Numbered from the stretch's first letter, positions 5,137-13,176 are shown. The stretch: 14,948 bases of DNA from Clostridium sp. (GCA_023666975.1 JAMPAW010000077.1:1-14948), one strand, 5' to 3'. A program made the numbers and translations. The notes: generated by a model not told the origin, from the sequence alone.

Positions 5137-5994
5137 TCAGCCCTTAACACCACCGAGTGCAACACCGCCTACAATATTCTTAGAAAGAATTAAGTAAACG
5201 ACGATAACCGGCAGAATCGAGAACAGAATCATCACATAAACCTGACCCATATCAAACTTCAACCAGTCAGCCGCACGTAACTGCGCAATCAAAATCGGAA
5301 GTGTCTTCCGGTTATCAGAGTGCAGGATTAATGCAGGAGTAAAGTAGTTATTCCAGCTGGTTACAAAAGTGAAAATCGCCTGTACTGCAATGGACGGTTT
5401 CATCAACGGCAGTACGATCGCATTGAATGTCCTAAACTCTCCTGAACCGTCAATACGTGCCGCCTCAATCAAGGAAATGGACAGCGTACTCTCCATTGCC
5501 TGCTTCATATAGAACACGGTTACCGGTGCTGCCACTGAAGGTACAATCAGCGGAATAAATGTATCATCCAGCTTCATATTGTTCATCAAACGCACGAAAC
5601 CAAGTGCTACTACCTGAGTAGGAATCATCATGATTGCCAGAATAAATGTGAATAAAAACTTTCTCAGTGCAAAGTCATACGCATGGAATGCATAAGCAGT
5701 CATTGTTGAGAAATATACACATAATAATGCACTAATCGCCGCAATAATAATACTATTTAACATACCGTTAAAGATCGGCAACGTTCCATGAACCAAATTC
5801 GACCAGTTCGTAAACAGATACTTACTCGGTAATATTGAAAAACCTGTTGCCATTTCACCGTTTGATCTCGTTGAGTTAATAATCAAAATATAGAACCAAA
5901 TCAGACAGAAAAATGTAATAATTCCGAGGACAACGTAGGCGATTGTTCTTCTGGTCTGAATGCCTAATCCTTTATCCAATTCCTGTTTTGCCAT
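5137..5994 (-). CDS. Carbohydrate ABC transporter permease (MalG/CUT1 type)
   Basis: Inner-membrane permease of 285 residues with about six hydrophobic segments. The cytoplasmic coupling loop EAARIDGSGEFRTFNAIVLPLMKP carries the EAA signature (EAA-x3-G-x9-I-x-LP) that docks on the ATPase subunit. The length and the C-terminal ending VGGVALGGVKG are typical of MalG-like CUT1 permeases. It starts 5 bases after the upstream permease stop codon, with its ribosome site (TAGGAG) overlapping that stop, so the two are probably translationally coupled. Last gene of the operon, followed by a strong terminator. The sugar is unknown. Confidence 0.93.
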   Translation of the reverse strand: MAKQELDKGLGIQTRRTIAYVVLGIITFFCLIWFYILIINSTRSNGEMATGFSILPSKYLFTNWSNLVHGTLPIFNGMLNSIIIAAISALLCVYFSTMTAYAFHAYDFALRKFLFTFILAIMMIPTQVVALGFVRLMNNMKLDDTFIPLIVPSVAAPVTVFYMKQAMESTLSISLIEAARIDGSGEFRTFNAIVLPLMKPSIAVQAIFTFVTSWNNYFTPALILHSDNRKTLPILIAQLRAADWLKFDMGQVYVMILFSILPVIVVYLILSKNIVGGVALGGVKG

Positions 5995-5999
5995 ATCTC

Positions 6000-6911
6000 C
6001 TACCTCCCGTCATCATTATTACCAGTAAATCTAAATACAATAAAGCTCAATACGCCTGTTACAACAAGCAGGATTACAGATAATGCACCACCCATACCGT
6101 AGTTCTTATTTGCCAAATGCTTATTCAGGAACATAATCAAGGTCATTGATGAACGCATCGGATCACCGGTACCATTTGTCAGAATCTGTGGTACATCATA
6201 CATCTGCAGACCACCAATCAAAGAGGTAATCATTACGTAGATTAAGATCGGCCGCAAAATCGGCAGTGTAATCCGTAAGAATACCTGTGTAGACGTTGCA
6301 CCGTCTACCTGTGCTGCCTCAAACAATGCTGGGTCAATACCCATCATACCTGCCATCAGCAGAATCGTCGTATTACCGAACCACATAATCAGGTTCATCG
6401 AAGCCACCAACGTCCTTACACTTCCTGCATGTGACATGAAAGAATAAGGCTCTGCAAGTGCTCCTATACTTACCAAAATTGAATTAATCGGACCACTGTC
6501 CGCAAACAACGTAAAGAATAACATTGAAAACGCAGATGCCATAATCAGGTTCGGCATGTAGATAACCGTCTTAAAGAACTGTGCACCTTTGACATTCAGA
6601 CGGTTGTCAGCAAACCATGAACCCAGCAGCAGAGAGATCAAAATCTGTGGAACAAAGCCCATAATCCACATCAACAGTGTATTCTTCAGATACACGATGA
6701 AATCTCCACCAGAAATCAATGAACCATAATTTGCCAGCCCGACAAAATTGGGTCCAATCTGTTTCAAGCCAGACATATAGTTTTCAAAAAAACTGTTGTA
6801 TATTGTACTCACTAACGGAATAATCTGAAAGATGAAATACACTACAATAAACGGTATCAAAAATATGTAGCCCCATTTGTTAAAGCGAACCACATTACTT
6901 TTCTTTTTCAT
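6000..6911 (-). CDS. Carbohydrate ABC transporter permease (MalF/CUT1 type)
   Basis: Permease of 303 residues with a basic cytoplasmic N-terminus (KKKSNVVRFNKWGY) and about six membrane segments. The EAA loop reads EAAQVDGATSTQVFLRITLPILRP, as expected for the MalF-like partner. It forms the translocation pore with the MalG-like protein. The ATG is preceded by AAGGGGG. It lies 206 nt downstream of the binding-protein gene, with stem-loops in the gap and no convincing internal promoter, so it is probably expressed from the same transcript at a lower level. Confidence 0.93.
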   Translation of the reverse strand: MKKKSNVVRFNKWGYIFLIPFIVVYFIFQIIPLVSTIYNSFFENYMSGLKQIGPNFVGLANYGSLISGGDFIVYLKNTLLMWIMGFVPQILISLLLGSWFADNRLNVKGAQFFKTVIYMPNLIMASAFSMLFFTLFADSGPINSILVSIGALAEPYSFMSHAGSVRTLVASMNLIMWFGNTTILLMAGMMGIDPALFEAAQVDGATSTQVFLRITLPILRPILIYVMITSLIGGLQMYDVPQILTNGTGDPMRSSMTLIMFLNKHLANKNYGMGGALSVILLVVTGVLSFIVFRFTGNNDDGR

Positions 6912-7117
6912 AGCATTTTGCCCCCTTTTCCCATTTCCTTACAGAGCTCACAGCAAATCTTCCTGTCTTCCCTGTGCAAACCTGCTGTCAACTCTGCACA
7001 ATCCTGACTGCTTCGCTTTGTAATTATGTATTTTGACAAAATTATAGCCGTGCCCGCCCAAACCGACAGGCACGGCCATGATAATTCAACTAGTTGGAAT
7101 AGTTATATTCGATATAA
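6912..7117 (-). other. Intercistronic stem-loops between binding-protein and permease genes
   Basis: The 206-nt gap holds two hairpins on the minus-strand transcript. One begins at the binding-protein stop codon (about 7092-7125; TTATAT/ATATAA core flanked by GAATA/TATTC). The second is a perfect 8-bp GC-rich stem, GCCGTGCC/GGCACGGC (7047-7054 with 7069-7076), followed by TATAATTTTG. In CUT1 operons such structures commonly protect the binding-protein message or end part of the transcripts. This role is inferred. Confidence 0.65.
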
Positions 7118-8530
7118 TTATTCAACTGTCAGCTCCGGATACTTCTCCTGAATAGCCTTGTAGAACTGGTCTAATGCTTCCTCATAGGTAGCATTGCCGT
7201 CAAAGTAGTTCTTCATTGCACCCTGGAACTCCTCGTTACAACCCTGGTCATAAGCGGAAAGGTTGCTCAAGTCAAGACCTGCAACACCTGCAGCGTACTT
7301 GCCAAGTGGGTTCTGACCACCTAAAATCTTGCTGGTGTAATCAGAGTTAGCCATATCATCCATAACTGTCTGGTTGTTAACGAAATCATCATCCTTCTCA
7401 ACAATCTCTTTCATAACTGCATCATCTGTAGTCATTGTAAGAATAATATCTTTTACTAAGTTCTGGTTATCTGTACCAGCAGCTGCACAAAGCCATGTAC
7501 CACCCCAGAAGAAGCCCTGAGGTCCTTCTGTAGCACCCCAGCCACCGTTGTAACCGATAGAACCTTCTGTATCAGCAGACATAGAGAAGTTTACTAACCA
7601 AGCCGGTCCAAAGTAAGCAAATACTTTACCGTCTGGGAAGAAGCCCTTCTTCCAGTCATCTGACCATAACTCCTGAGTACCTGTAGCACCAGCGTCAACT
7701 AATGCCTTAGAATCATCAACCCATTGCTTGATGTTGTCGTCAATAACAACTTTGCCGTCAACAACCCAAGGTGAACTAACATTGTTAGAGTATACACGAT
7801 AAGAGTCGTTAACTGTAGCCATAACCTTGTAGCCAGCATCCTTCATTGTAGTAGCTGTCTCATTGAATGTAGCCCAGTCCTTAACATATGCCTGAACCTC
7901 ATCCGGATCATCTGTTCCTAATACTTCCTTAGCGCACTCACGGTTGTAGAACAATACACCCGGGCAACCCTGCCAAGAAACACCCTTAAGAGTACCGTTA
8001 GAGTCTGTTACGACATCCTTTGTGTACTGATACTGCTTAGACAGGTCACTGTCAGTAATACCAAGATCTGCGATTGGCATTGCGTAGTCAGAATCAACAT
8101 ACTTCAGAGCGTAGTCAGCCTCGATCAAGAAAATATCAATCTTGTCATCGTCTGCTGCTGACTCCTGCTTTAACAATGTCTCATCCAGATTGTTCTGGTA
8201 TGCATTGTCATCTGAAGGAGTAATGTTCCAATGAACCTCTACATCACCAATCTTACCGGTAGTTGCATCAACCTCTTCATAGTCTGCATAGTGGTCTGTG
8301 ATACGAGACTTAAACTCTTCATTCCAGCAATAGATGTTCAATACTTTACCTGTATCCTCTGGCAAATCAACGCTAGACTCATCACTGGTATCCTCGCCAC
8401 CTTCAGCATCATCAGTATTGGTATCCTCTGCCTCTGTTGTCTCAGAACCAGCATCATCACCGCCACAACCAAACAACAAGCTGGCTACCATAGTTGCTGC
8501 AAGCAAACCGCTTACCATTTTTTTCTTCAT
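7118..8530 (-). CDS. Carbohydrate ABC transporter substrate-binding lipoprotein
   Basis: Extracellular solute-binding protein (CUT1, SBP family 1) of 470 residues. The signal peptide MKKKMVSGLLAATMVASLLF is followed by the lipobox ending GC at Cys22, so it is lipid-anchored outside the membrane. A long Asp/Glu/Ser/Thr-rich linker (about residues 25-60) leads to a typical two-lobed domain starting KVLNIYCWNEEF. Aromatic-rich stretches (SWQGCPGVLFYNRE, YFGPAWLVNF, GGWGATEGPQGFFWGGTWL) fit a sugar-binding cleft, but the ligand cannot be read. The ATG at 8528-8530 has GGGAGG at good distance; the 22-residue upstream extension lies in the leader. First gene of the operon; neither an ATPase nor a regulator gene is present. 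Confidence 0.93.
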   Translation of the reverse strand: MKKKMVSGLLAATMVASLLFGCGGDDAGSETTEAEDTNTDDAEGGEDTSDESSVDLPEDTGKVLNIYCWNEEFKSRITDHYADYEEVDATTGKIGDVEVHWNITPSDDNAYQNNLDETLLKQESAADDDKIDIFLIEADYALKYVDSDYAMPIADLGITDSDLSKQYQYTKDVVTDSNGTLKGVSWQGCPGVLFYNRECAKEVLGTDDPDEVQAYVKDWATFNETATTMKDAGYKVMATVNDSYRVYSNNVSSPWVVDGKVVIDDNIKQWVDDSKALVDAGATGTQELWSDDWKKGFFPDGKVFAYFGPAWLVNFSMSADTEGSIGYNGGWGATEGPQGFFWGGTWLCAAAGTDNQNLVKDIILTMTTDDAVMKEIVEKDDDFVNNQTVMDDMANSDYTSKILGGQNPLGKYAAGVAGLDLSNLSAYDQGCNEEFQGAMKNYFDGNATYEEALDQFYKAIQEKYPELTVE

Positions 8531-8579
8531 ACGTTTTTCCTCCCTTTGAGAATTAAATAATAGATTTGCATTTATATCA

Positions 8580-8601
8580 TTATTATGATGTCTCATAATA
8601 A
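8580..8601. promoter_or_regulatory. Perfect palindrome in the importer leader, candidate operator
   Basis: TTATTATGA and TCATAATAA form perfect 9-bp arms around a 4-base spacer, 36 bases downstream of the -10 box of the importer promoter and 50 bases before the binding-protein ATG. It could be a repressor site acting as a roadblock or a stem-loop in the mRNA leader. It does not fit the cre consensus. Confidence 0.5.
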
Positions 8602-8636
8602 AAATGCCGTAGGTATGATTTCATTACCGTTACTCT

Positions 8637-8665
8637 ACTATATATCATTTTGAACAATTTTGCAA
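8637..8665 (-). promoter_or_regulatory. Promoter of the carbohydrate ABC importer operon
   Basis: TTGCAA (8660-8665) and TATAGT (8637-8642) with a 17-base spacer on the minus strand. Predicted start near 8630, giving a leader of about 100 nt that contains the 22-bp palindrome. Confidence 0.65.
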
Positions 8666-8838
8666 GTCCTTTTTTCGTTTTTTATTGGCAATTCCGCCAT
8701 AATATCTTAATTCTATATTATGCTTTATGCAAATTGCCGCATAAACACGCTATTTTCTACCCATTATTGACCATTTCTGCCTTTTCAGGACAGCATATTT
8801 CACAATAACCGCTGTTTCTCCGTTTCCAAGCTGCCTGC

Positions 8839-10473
8839 CTATTCCTCTTCCTTAGCAGATGTCACATTCATAATCTGGCGTTTTCTCGCCATTTCATCAC
8901 TTTCCAGATACTCATCATAGGTCGTCATCTTGTCAATCAGGCCCGTGGCGGTGATCTCCATGATACGGTTAGCCGTCGTCTGGATAAACTGATGATCCTG
9001 GGAAGAAAACAGGACAACGCCCGGAAATTTAATCAGCCCATTGTTGAGCGCCGTAATGGATTCCATATCCAAATGATTCGTCGGCTCATCGAGCACCAGT
9101 ACATTGGAACCCATAATCATCATTTTGGAAAGAAGGCACCTGACCTTCTCACCACCGGACAATACCCGTACTTTCTTCACTCCGTCGTCTCCGGCAAACA
9201 GCATTCGGCCCAGAAAGCCTCTGACATAGGTCGGGTCCTTTTCCTCCGAGAACTGCGTCAGCCAGTCCACAATCGTCAGGTCATTATCAAATTCCTGCGT
9301 ATTATCCTTGGGGAAGTATCCCTGCGACGTCGTCACGCCCCATTTGTAGCTTCCCTCGTCCGGCTCCACTTCGCCGGTCAATATCTTAAACAGCATTGTC
9401 GTAGCCAGCGTATTCGGTCCCACAAAGGCCACTTTGTCCTCTTTGCCAATCGTAAAGGAGATGTTGTCCAGAATTTTCTCCCCGTCAACGGTTTTGGAGA
9501 TACCTTCTACCGTCAGCACTTCATTTCCGATTTCACGGTTCGGCCGGAAATCAATATACGGATACTTACGGCTGGAAGGACGCATTTCGTCCAGTTCAAT
9601 CTTCTCCAAAGCACGTTTTCTCGACGTTGCCTGCTTGGATTTGGAAGCATTTGCCGAAAAACGCTGAATAAACTCCTGTAATTCCTTAATCTTCTCTTCC
9701 TTTTTTTTGTTCGCCTCTTTCATCTGCTTAATCATCAGCTGGCTGGATTCATACCAGAAATCATAGTTGCCGGCGTACAGCTGAATCTTGCCATAATCGA
9801 TATCCGCAATGTGCGTACAGACCTTATTCAGAAAATAGCGGTCGTGGGAAACCACGATAACCGTGTTGTCAAAATCAATCAGAAATTCCTCTAGCCACGC
9901 AATGGCATCTAAGTCCAAATGGTTCGTCGGCTCGTCTAAAAGCAATACGTCCGGATTGCCGAACAGCGCCTGCGCCAGCAGCACCTTTACCTTCAATGTG
10001 TCCTCCAGCTCCGCCATCAGTTTATCGTGGTGTTCCGTCTCTACACCCAGCCCATTCAACAGCGTAGCCGCATCGGATTCCGCCTCCCAGCCGTTCATCT
10101 CCGCAAATTCCGCTTCGAGGTCGGCGACCCTTGCACCATCTTCATCGGAAAAATCCGCTTTTGCATATATCTCCTCTTTCTCTTTCATCACATCATACAG
10201 ATGTTTGTTGCCCATAATCACCGTGTCCAGCACGGAATAGTCGTTGTATTTAAAATGGTCCTGCTGCAGCATGGATAACCGTTCTCCGGCATTCATCACC
10301 ACATCACCCTTCGTCGTCTCCACCTCACCGGACAAAATTTTCAGGAAAGTGGATTTGCCGGCACCGTTTGCTCCAATCAACCCATAACAATTCCCCTCGG
10401 TAAACTTGATATTCACATCTTCAAATAATGCCTTCTTACCAAATCTCAATGTCACATCGTTTGCACTTATCAT
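8839..10473 (-). CDS. ABC-F family ATPase with a degenerate second ATP site (YkpA/YbiT-like)
   Basis: Soluble tandem-ATPase protein of 544 residues with no membrane segments; ABC-F proteins act on the ribosome. The first nucleotide-binding domain has Walker A GANGAGKST (34-42), Walker B LLLDEPTNHLD (177-187) and switch motif SHD (209-211), but its signature is replaced by ELEDTLKVK (155-163). A Lys-rich linker (about 245-300) joins the second domain, which has an intact LSGGE signature (438-442) and VLDEPTNHLD, but a broken Walker A, GPNTLATT (352-359), without the Lys, and SQD instead of SHD (491-493). Start ATG has an AGAGAGGTG site. It follows the CorC-like gene by 19 nt. Antibiotic resistance is possible for ABC-F proteins in general, but nothing here suggests it. 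Confidence 0.9.
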   Translation of the reverse strand: MISANDVTLRFGKKALFEDVNIKFTEGNCYGLIGANGAGKSTFLKILSGEVETTKGDVVMNAGERLSMLQQDHFKYNDYSVLDTVIMGNKHLYDVMKEKEEIYAKADFSDEDGARVADLEAEFAEMNGWEAESDAATLLNGLGVETEHHDKLMAELEDTLKVKVLLAQALFGNPDVLLLDEPTNHLDLDAIAWLEEFLIDFDNTVIVVSHDRYFLNKVCTHIADIDYGKIQLYAGNYDFWYESSQLMIKQMKEANKKKEEKIKELQEFIQRFSANASKSKQATSRKRALEKIELDEMRPSSRKYPYIDFRPNREIGNEVLTVEGISKTVDGEKILDNISFTIGKEDKVAFVGPNTLATTMLFKILTGEVEPDEGSYKWGVTTSQGYFPKDNTQEFDNDLTIVDWLTQFSEEKDPTYVRGFLGRMLFAGDDGVKKVRVLSGGEKVRCLLSKMMIMGSNVLVLDEPTNHLDMESITALNNGLIKFPGVVLFSSQDHQFIQTTANRIMEITATGLIDKMTTYDEYLESDEMARKRQIMNVTSAKEEE

Positions 10474-10492
10474 GTTCTCACCTCTCTATTTT

Positions 10493-11773
10493 TTACGGAG
10501 CCGCCTGCAGCTCCGGGTCTATAACAATCTCTACTCTGTCGATTCTGTTCTTATCCATCGACAAAACCTTAAATGTAAGCCCGTCTTTTTTGACCGTCTC
10601 CCCTTCGTCCGGCAGGTGGTCCAAAAGCTCAATGATATATCCGCCTAATGAATCATAGTGTTCCGACTCCAGAACAATCCCCAAATGGTCCTCAAGGTCG
10701 CTTAACTTCATTGCCGCGTCCACTTCATATTTGTTCTCAGCCAGCCGGGTAACATTTTGCAGCTCGTCCATATCAAACTCGTCACGAATCTCGCCTACAA
10801 TCTCCTCCAGCAAATCCTCCAGCGTAATCAGTCCGACCGCTGTCGCATACTCGTCGAGTACAATCGCCATCGAAACAAAGCGTCCCCGCATCTCCGCCAT
10901 AATCGAAGAAGTCTTCTGGTATTCATAGACAAAAAACGGCTCCCTCATAATATTTCTCAACGAAAAAGATTCTTTATTCTTACTGTTCTGATAGAAAAAT
11001 AAGTCCTTCAGGTAAACTATTCCGATAACGGTATCCTTGTTATCATCATACACGGGAAGCCGGGAATAGTGCTCCTCCTGAAATGCCTCAAACACCTCGT
11101 CAAAATCAGCCGCCACGGACACCAGTGTCATATCCGCCCGTGGAACCATTACATCCTTGGCCATCGAATCACCAAAATCCACCACATTATTAATCATGGA
11201 CTGCTCTTCCTTCTCAAGCACTCCGTCCTCCACGCTGACATCGACAATGGTCCGCAGTTCTCCCTCCGTCATCTGGTTCTGCGCTCCGTCCCTGTCAATC
11301 CGCAGAAGAAAGAACACGGCATCGCTTAGTTTATTCACAAACCAGATAACCGGCGTCAATATCACGGTAAGCGGCCGAATGATGTGGATATAGATCAGCG
11401 AAAGCCGTTCACTGTACAGCGTCGCCAGCGTCTTCGGTGTAATCTCGCCAAAAATCAAAACCACCAAAGTCAGTATACCCGTGGATACACCGATGAATTT
11501 GCTGCCAAACATTGCCGTTGTAAATGATGTTGCCAATGCCGAAGCCGAGATATTCACGATATTATTGCCAATCAAAATCGCACTTAGCATTTTTGACGGG
11601 TTCTCTACCAGCTGCAGCACTTTATCTGCCGTTTTATTCCCCTCATCTGCCAGCGCGCGCATCCGATGGCGGTTTACCGTCGTCAACGCCGTCTCCGCAG
11701 AAGAAAAAAACGCAGAAAGAAAAACAAGAACTATCAAAGAAAATATTTCCATCATACTCGAGTCAGGCTCCAA
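10493..11773 (-). CDS. CNNM/CorC-HlyC family membrane protein with CBS domains
   Basis: Membrane protein with an N-terminal DUF21/CNNM transmembrane domain (SAFFSSAETALTTVNRHRMRALADEG, then ILIGNNIVNISASALATS and LIFGEITPKTLA), a pair of CBS domains (from DVMVPRADMTLV to GLITLEDLLEEIVGEIRDE) and a C-terminal CorC_HlyC domain (SLGGYIIELLDHLPDEGE). Family members are linked to magnesium export or homeostasis. Start choice is difficult: AGGAGG abuts the ATG at 11780-11782 with no spacing, so the TTG at 11771-11773, nine bases from AGGAGG, is preferred and gives an N-terminus starting (M)EPDSSMMEIF. ATGs at 11750-11755 are alternatives. It heads an operon with the ABC-F gene. Confidence 0.88.
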   Translation of the reverse strand: MEPDSSMMEIFSLIVLVFLSAFFSSAETALTTVNRHRMRALADEGNKTADKVLQLVENPSKMLSAILIGNNIVNISASALATSFTTAMFGSKFIGVSTGILTLVVLIFGEITPKTLATLYSERLSLIYIHIIRPLTVILTPVIWFVNKLSDAVFFLLRIDRDGAQNQMTEGELRTIVDVSVEDGVLEKEEQSMINNVVDFGDSMAKDVMVPRADMTLVSVAADFDEVFEAFQEEHYSRLPVYDDNKDTVIGIVYLKDLFFYQNSKNKESFSLRNIMREPFFVYEYQKTSSIMAEMRGRFVSMAIVLDEYATAVGLITLEDLLEEIVGEIRDEFDMDELQNVTRLAENKYEVDAAMKLSDLEDHLGIVLESEHYDSLGGYIIELLDHLPDEGETVKKDGLTFKVLSMDKNRIDRVEIVIDPELQAAP

Positions 11774-11806
11774 ATAAATCATCCTCCTAAAAACAAATTT
11801 GAAGAC

Positions 11807-11835
11807 ATTTTACTGAATGAAATATCTCTTGTCAA
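11807..11835 (-). promoter_or_regulatory. Promoter of the CorC-like/ABC-F operon
   Basis: Perfect TTGACA (11830-11835) and TAAAAT (11807-11812) with a 17-base spacer on the minus strand. Predicted start near 11800, only about 25 bases before the gene start. Its -35 box overlaps the presumed -35 of the divergent Cys-rich gene. Confidence 0.78.
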
Positions 11836-11856
11836 GTCATACTATATATGTAACAT
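11829..11856 (+). promoter_or_regulatory. Tentative promoter of the Cys-rich small protein gene
   Basis: TTGTCA (11829-11834) on the plus strand is followed after 16 bases by TAACAT (11851-11856). The -35 is good but the -10 is weak, and other A/T strings nearby could serve. It shares bases with the divergent CorC-like promoter. Confidence 0.35.
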
Positions 11857-11884
11857 ATTTTGCATGATTTCAGGAGGTATCAAA

Positions 11885-12073
11885 ATGAGAAGTTCCAAAA
11901 GGGAATATGAAGAAGTTGCACAGCGTTGCAGCTCCTACGACAAAACGACCACCAGCGAGCTTTCCAACTGCGTGGATTGTGATTGTACAAGCTGCTTGAA
12001 CTGCAGGCATTTTGCATCAGACGAGCATTGCAAGTTAGACCTTTACGATGCAATTGCCGCAAATATGAAATAG
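11885..12073 (+). CDS. Small Cys-rich protein, unknown function
   Basis: A 62-residue soluble protein, not recognised with certainty. Cys occur at 15, 29, 32, 34, 37, 40 and 49, with the core CVDCDCTSCLNCRHF giving overlapping CxxC motifs and His at 42 and 48, so zinc or Fe-S binding is plausible. The N-terminus (MRSSKREYEEVAQRC) is charged; no signal peptide. The ATG has a perfect AGGAGGT site six bases upstream; the longer in-frame reading back to 11666 runs antisense through the CorC-like gene and is rejected. The gene is alone on the plus strand, between a divergent promoter and a strong bidirectional terminator, which argues that it is real. Confidence 0.78.
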   Translation: MRSSKREYEEVAQRCSSYDKTTTSELSNCVDCDCTSCLNCRHFASDEHCKLDLYDAIAANMK

Positions 12074-12083
12074 CATTAAAACG

Positions 12084-12134
12084 AAAAAACAGCAGATATC
12101 TCCCAGACGGATTTCCATGATATCTGCTGTTTTC
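12084..12134. terminator. Bidirectional terminator between Cys-rich and PrsA-like genes
   Basis: A perfect 15-bp stem (12086-12100 with 12119-12133, 18-base loop) ends in TTTT on the plus strand and in TTTTTTCGTTTT on the minus strand, so it can stop both convergent transcripts. Confidence 0.9.
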
Positions 12135-12174
12135 ATCGGTCAGTCAACATTTTTACGATTATCGTTTGTCCCGT

Positions 12175-13167
12175 TTACCGGGCAAACTGATCTATCTCTA
12201 TACTGTCCCATAATTCCTGTTCCTTATATTCCATATTATGTGCCACATAAAGGCTATAAAGGCGTTCTAACTCTTCACCCGCCCTGTCCTGCCTCTTGGT
12301 TTCCTCTTCATGCTCGGACAGTGCCCTTCCATAGTCTTTGGCATCTGCCTCTAACAATTTTACTACATAATATCCATAATCGGATTGGAAGCTGTCACTC
12401 ACACCGCCTTCAGAAAGGCTGTCAATTCTCCTTTTATAGTCAGGTGCCAAATCTTCATATTTGAGGTACTGCTCTGCCGCCGTCACCTCTGCGGCATACT
12501 CCTTAACTAACGCCTCGATATTTTCTCCGTCCTTCACCTTCTGTGCAAACTCGGCGGCATCTTCTCTTCTGCGCTCCACCTTTGCCGAAACCGCCTCCAG
12601 CGGAGCTCCATTTTCATCAGACTGTATCATTCCGTTTTCGTCTAACTCTATCGTCGGAAAAATCACCTGATACACTTTAATGTAACGCTGCTCCTCTTCA
12701 TTCTCTTTCCCATCTTCATCAGAAAAGGTTTCCAGGTAAGCATCCGCCAGCATACGCATTTCATACACCCTTAAAATATCCTGTGAAGTAATACTGTCTT
12801 TCTCTAACGCCTCCTCACCCACATCTTCTGCAAGCACCTGTGACAATTCTTCCGCCTGCTGCGGTTCGGGCAGTTCCATTCCCTGGGACTTTGCCTCCTG
12901 ATAGAGCAGAAGTGTATTCACTATCTCATTTTCTAAGGTGTCCTTATAATATTTTCGATAGGTCGTCTTTCCTTCATAATCATTGTCAAGCGTATCCGCT
13001 TCAATATTATATTCCCTCGAAAAAATATACCCAAATATCACGACGTCCCGATAAGTAAAGTATTCTCCATTGACATTGAATACCTTTTTATCCTCCGTTC
13101 CACAAGCCGTCAGGGCAGCCAGCAGAACCAATCCCATAAACATTGCCAAAACTTTCTGATATTTCAT
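12175..13167 (-). CDS. SurA/PrsA-like peptidyl-prolyl isomerase-family lipoprotein
   Basis: Exported lipoprotein of 330 residues. The signal MKYQKVLAMFMGLVLLAALTA ends at Cys22 of the lipobox LTAC. The region FNVNGEYFTYRDVVIFGYIF...ENEIVNTLLLYQEAKSQGMELPE matches the SurA N-terminal chaperone segment, and a later part (AAEFAQKVKDGENIEALVKEYA through SLSEGGVSDSFQSDYGYYVVKLLEA) follows the parvulin pattern. The parvulin His residues (HIL and GYHIIKL positions) read YQVIF and GYYVVKL, so isomerase activity is doubtful and a holdase role more likely. The ATG at 13165-13167 has GGAGGA. It lies just downstream of the ilvC terminator with no separate promoter seen, so expression may need read-through. 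Confidence 0.78.
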   Translation of the reverse strand: MKYQKVLAMFMGLVLLAALTACGTEDKKVFNVNGEYFTYRDVVIFGYIFSREYNIEADTLDNDYEGKTTYRKYYKDTLENEIVNTLLLYQEAKSQGMELPEPQQAEELSQVLAEDVGEEALEKDSITSQDILRVYEMRMLADAYLETFSDEDGKENEEEQRYIKVYQVIFPTIELDENGMIQSDENGAPLEAVSAKVERRREDAAEFAQKVKDGENIEALVKEYAAEVTAAEQYLKYEDLAPDYKRRIDSLSEGGVSDSFQSDYGYYVVKLLEADAKDYGRALSEHEEETKRQDRAGEELERLYSLYVAHNMEYKEQELWDSIEIDQFAR

Positions 13168-13176
13168 GCTTCCTCC

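Larger units (their letters stand above)
8531..8838. other. Intergenic region between the ABC-F and importer genes
   Basis: A 308-base A/T-rich region without a gene. It contains the importer promoter and a leader palindrome (separate entries). Between the promoter and the ABC-F stop there are two adjacent perfect inverted repeats, CATAATAT/ATATTATG (8698-8705 with 8715-8722) and TTTATGC/GCATAAA (8724-8730 with 8739-8745). A GGCAATT at 8687-8693 can pair with AATTGCC at 8732-8738. These may form the 3' end of the ABC-F transcript, but no clear U-run follows. Confidence 0.55.

Noticed and set aside
8992..9681. 229-codon plus-strand ORF opposite the ABC-F gene
   Set aside because: It lies entirely antisense to a well-supported coding sequence, has no ribosome site and a Arg/His/Gln-rich composition typical of a shadow frame.
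11666..11884. N-terminal extension of the Cys-rich protein
   Set aside because: The extension is antisense to the CorC-like gene and crosses its promoter, while a perfect AGGAGGT site sits just before the ATG at 11885.
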